From a bacterium (GTDB lineage Bacteria > Patescibacteriota > Minisyncoccia > Phycocordibacterales > Phycocordibacteraceae), in the NCBI GenBank assembly GCA_021781935.1, contig JAJXVW010000028.1, positions 1-6,904 on the forward strand: a stretch of DNA of 6,904 nt. Direction: 5' to 3'. A program made the translations under genes and the position numbers. Below are positions 6,142-6,904 of this stretch, piece after piece; positions within the stretch are counted from its first letter, which is position 1; each line of letters starts with the position of its first letter. The notes below the pieces were generated by a model. It saw only the letters and a program-made list of their open reading frames with translations. It searched no databases and was not told the origin of the DNA.

Positions 6142-6160
6142 ACGAAAAAATTATGAGTGC

Positions 6161-6277
6161 CTAACCCTGGCGTGCTTTACGGCGGGGGTTTTTCTTGTTG
6201 ATACGGTACAGCCGACCGCCGCGTCGGACGATCTGGTCACCTGGCTGCTGCACTCGGATCGAAGCACGTACTTTCAT
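6161..6277 (-). CDS. rpmJ: 50S ribosomal protein L36, zinc-free form
   Basis: The smallest large-subunit protein, which organises 23S rRNA near the base of the L7/L12 stalk. I translated this 38-residue gene directly. It begins MKVRASIRV, continues QQPGDQIVRRGGRLYRIN, and ends KNPRRKARQG, matching the family start MKVRAS and the end KxRQG. The four zinc ligands (three Cys and one His) of the canonical protein are all absent, so this is the C-minus type. Gene position between infA (16-nt gap) and rpsM (19-nt gap) is diagnostic. No Shine-Dalgarno sequence is seen (leader CTTCTTATTG). Identification is secure despite its size. Confidence 0.95.
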   Translation of the reverse strand: MKVRASIRVQQPGDQIVRRGGRLYRINKKNPRRKARQG

Positions 6278-6293
6278 CAATAAGAAGATTAGA

Positions 6294-6527
6294 TTAAGAC
6301 AAACGGCGCACGATGCGCGCCCGGCCCCCGTATGGATCGAGAACCATCTCGACCTGATCGCCTACGAGCACGCGTATGCGATGCAGGCGCATCTTTCCTG
6401 CAAGGTACGCGAGCAAGAGCTCGCCCTCCCCCGCATCATCAGCTGCCGGAAGACGTACACGGAAAAGCGAATTCGGCAGCACCTCTTCGACGATGCCGGT
6501 CGCCGTGTTCTGTTCGCCTTCCTTCAT
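6294..6527 (-). CDS. infA: Translation initiation factor IF-1
   Basis: IF-1 blocks the A site of the small subunit during initiation together with IF-2 and IF-3. The 77-residue product is one OB fold (S1-like): TATGIVEEVLPNSLFRVRLP (8-27), AYLAGKMRLHRIRVLVGDQV (40-59), then DPYGGRARIVRRL to the end. It is a few residues longer than E. coli IF-1 (72) because the loop after strand 2 is expanded to PAADDAGEGE (27-36). It is the first gene of the operon; a near-consensus promoter lies about 16 nt upstream and predicts a very short leader without a Shine-Dalgarno sequence. Identification is secure. Confidence 0.96.
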   Translation of the reverse strand: MKEGEQNTATGIVEEVLPNSLFRVRLPAADDAGEGELLLAYLAGKMRLHRIRVLVGDQVEMVLDPYGGRARIVRRLS

Positions 6528-6542
6528 GCGGATACGCTCATG

Positions 6543-6571
6543 ACTATAGCAAGGGGGCCTAAAATGGTCAA
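6543..6571 (-). promoter_or_regulatory. Predicted sigma70-type promoter of the infA-rpsI operon
   Basis: The minus strand carries TTGACC (6566-6571) and TATAGT (6543-6548) with a 17-nt spacer, each 5/6 to consensus. The expected start point near 6536 would leave a leader of only about 9 nt before the infA ATG at 6527. The -35 box begins 1 nt after the stop codon of the upstream gene, so there is no room for a terminator between them and read-through from upstream is possible. Confidence 0.7.
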
Positions 6572-6572
6572 A

Positions 6573-6904
6573 TTATGAGCCGGGATTCGCGACGGTTACC
6601 GTTATGCTCGAAGGGTCCTGAGGGAAGGACGAGCGCCAGAAGGGACGCAGGACGAGCACGGCGCGCTTCACCTCGGGGTAGTTCGTGAGGGCGACTTCTG
6701 CTGCCGACCTGCTTTTGCCGGCGACGGCAGCCGCAATGCGCCCCGGGTTGACCGTGTAGATAAGATTTGCAGTGCCCGAGAGGGTGAAGGCGAACTGCGT
6801 CGACGAGGGGTCCGGATAACCGGAAATCGGCGTGAGAACGAGGCCGCTCGTCGAAGAGATGCTGAGCGGCTCGCCCTGATATCCGAGACCGTTCACCGAC
6901 GCTG
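6573..6904 (-). CDS. C-terminal end of a probable large secreted/envelope protein (partial)
   Basis: The last 109 residues of a protein whose frame stays open to the right edge. A GTG at 6896 is available, but the open frame continues upstream, so I treat this as a fragment and not as a start. The sequence is rich in Ser, Thr, Gly, Pro and Val with no Cys, and looks beta-rich (SISSTSGLVLTPISGYP, FAFTLSGTANLIYTV). It ends with PGRIAAAVAGKSRSAAEVAL, YPEVKRAVLVLRPFWRSSFP and SSITVTV. I recall this ending (an AGK..EA helix, a valine-rich strand, PFW, then P..P..I.V) from CPR proteins with an N-terminal membrane anchor and a distant relation to baseplate J-like domains. That link is from memory and uncertain, and no anchor can be seen here. 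It is not a usual neighbour of infA, where map, adk or secY would often be expected. Confidence 0.7.
   Translation of the reverse strand, partial: ASVNGLGYQGEPLSISSTSGLVLTPISGYPDPSSTQFAFTLSGTANLIYTVNPGRIAAAVAGKSRSAAEVALTNYPEVKRAVLVLRPFWRSSFPQDPSSITVTVANPGS

Noticed and set aside
6524..6541. Five-codon leader ORF overlapping the infA start (ATGAGCGTATCCGCATGA)
   Set aside because: Its ATG lies only 2 nt after the -10 box, upstream of the expected transcription start, so it would not be in the mRNA.

Overview
The window looks like chromosomal core DNA of a moderately GC-rich bacterium of the Candidate Phyla Radiation (Patescibacteria, most likely Parcubacteria-like; the rank is inferred). The evidence is the gene order infA-rpmJ-rpsM-rpsK-rpsD-rpoA-rplQ-rplM-rpsI, a zinc-free L36, an L13 lacking the usual C-terminal tail, an S13 with a Parcubacteria-like tail, and an upstream gene whose protein ends in a way I recall from CPR envelope proteins. 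There is no sign of phage, plasmid, insertion sequence, CRISPR or RNA genes.

Layout, left to right: (1) 1-1874, minus strand: the grpE-dnaK chaperone pair, with dnaK cut by the left edge at residue 430. A good sigma70-type promoter lies so close to the grpE start that the transcript is probably leaderless. (2) 1971-2454, plus strand: a single small gene with a perfect AGGAGG ribosome binding site and its own hairpin. It is divergent from grpE and convergent with the ribosomal operon. Its N-terminal half resembles the DNA-binding domain of O6-alkylguanine transferase/ATL proteins, but the catalytic cysteine is absent. (3) 2485-6571, minus strand: a nine-gene translation/transcription operon running from infA to rpsI. 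It starts at a near-consensus promoter at 6543-6571 and ends at a bidirectional intrinsic terminator at 2485-2507. (4) 6573-6904, minus strand: the C-terminal 109 residues of a probable large secreted or envelope protein, cut by the right edge. Its stop codon nearly abuts the infA promoter.

How the genes work together: the operon supplies initiation factor IF-1, 30S proteins S13, S11, S4 and S9, 50S proteins L36, L17 and L13, and the RNA polymerase alpha subunit. GrpE and DnaK form the folding machine, GrpE being the nucleotide exchange factor. No stretch longer than about 110 bases lacks a gene.

I did not find a clearly undescribed system. The items most worth a second look are the plus-strand orphan gene, the near-absence of Shine-Dalgarno sequences before the minus-strand genes (against a perfect one on the orphan), the leaderless grpE promoter, and the hairpin that reaches into the dnaK start codon.
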